In this document: piece after piece, positions 6,015-6,218 of the stretch | How the letters are laid out: the number at the start of each line of letters is the position of its first letter | Position numbering within the stretch: position 1 is the stretch's first letter | From: Spirochaetales bacterium | GTDB taxonomy: Bacteria > Spirochaetota > Spirochaetia > DTKZ01 | Direction: 5' to 3' | NCBI GenBank assembly: GCA_031280945.1 | Contig: JAITGB010000026.1 | Coordinates: 1-6,218 of the forward strand | Length of the DNA: 6,218 nucleotides | Notes under the pieces: generated by a model | Told to the model about the DNA's origin: nothing | Seen by the model: the letters and a program-made list of their open reading frames with translations, nothing else | Database searches by the model: none | Program-made: the position numbers and the translations under genes

Positions 6015-6053
6015 AGCGGGGGGCTTCCAGGGCCAGCGCATATAAAATTTTGG

Positions 6054-6218
6054 GGCGCATTTTTTGCCCAGCGCGATTTTGCTCCGCAAAATCCGCAAGG
6101 CAAAAAACCGGGCTATCCGCTCCAATTCCTCAAAAAGCCTTCGGCTTTTCTGCGGGATTTCCGCTTCTATCCAGGCTGCATGGACGAGCAGCAATCCCGA
6201 AGGGATTGCGACCAGTCC
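6054..6218 (-). repeat. Dispersed mosaic hairpin repeat, copy B (reaches the right edge)
   Basis: This is the inverted-orientation relative of the 474-583 element. The shared blocks on the minus strand are GGAATTGGAG (6129-6120), AGCCCGGTTTTTTG (6114-6101) and CAAAAAATGCGCC (6066-6054). The variable parts are hairpins with 3-base loops: TTTTTTGCC/GGCAAAAAA (6060-6068/6099-6107) enclosing GATTTTGC/GCAAAATC (6075-6082/6086-6093); AAAAGCC/GGCTTTT (6133-6139/6143-6149, loop TTC); and GCAATCCC/GGGATTGC (6191-6198/6202-6209, loop GAA). It is longer than copy A and may continue past the window. An open frame through it on the minus strand looks spurious. Confidence 0.75.

Noticed and set aside
5907..6194. 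Open frame of 95 codons on the minus strand over the right-hand repeat and ppk2 leader
   Set aside because: It runs through the palindromic repeat and the ppk2 promoter, has no ribosome site, and the translation resembles no protein domain.
1..6218. CRISPR array, tRNA or rRNA genes, insertion sequence
   Set aside because: I saw no regularly spaced direct repeats, no cloverleaf-like sequence with CCA or T-loop signature, and no transposase-like reading frame.

Overview
The window looks like a chromosomal segment of a spirochaete, most plausibly a gut-type Treponema. The basis is indirect: moderate GC, several short-signal lipoproteins, a receptor/SpoIIE-phosphatase/STAS partner-switching module, and a mosaic intergenic repeat built of small hairpins with 3-base loops. 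No 16S rRNA or other marker gene is present, so the taxonomic call is an inference.

Layout: (i) 1-302, minus strand, is the 5' end of a lipoprotein solute-binding protein of the NMT1/SsuA/TauA type, running off the left edge. (ii) 303-699 is a divergent intergenic region with copy A of the dispersed repeat (474-583) and a sigma70-like promoter (645-673) facing right. (iii) 700-5077, plus strand, is a tightly overlapping three-gene operon. It encodes an orphan sugar-binding-type lipoprotein, an 865-residue receptor (TM - Cache-like sensor - TM - HAMP - coiled coil - SpoIIE/RsbU PP2C phosphatase - RsbW-like HATPase), and a tandem STAS-domain protein. The junctions are TAGTG and ATGA. (iv) 5078-5137 is a short convergent gap with a GC-rich hairpin and a likely bidirectional terminator. 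(v) 5138-5947, minus strand, is a PPK2-family polyphosphate kinase with its own sigma70-like promoter. (vi) 6054-6218, minus orientation, is copy B of the same repeat, reaching the right edge.

How the operon probably works (inference from families and order): the lipoprotein binds a small ligand in the periplasm and presents it to the Cache-like sensor of the receptor. The receptor then adjusts two opposed activities carried on one polypeptide, dephosphorylation (PP2C) and phosphorylation (HATPase) of the STAS protein. STAS1 keeps the usual phospho-acceptor serine; STAS2 is degenerate, with Thr in that place. No sigma factor, transporter permease or ATPase is encoded next to these genes.

The most interesting feature is a run of ten G (3967-3976) lying exactly in the linker between the phosphatase and kinase domains. 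Loss or gain of one G leads to a stop within about 10-20 codons, leaving an intact phosphatase and no kinase. This is a candidate phase-variable switch that would flip a bifunctional phosphatase/kinase into a phosphatase only.
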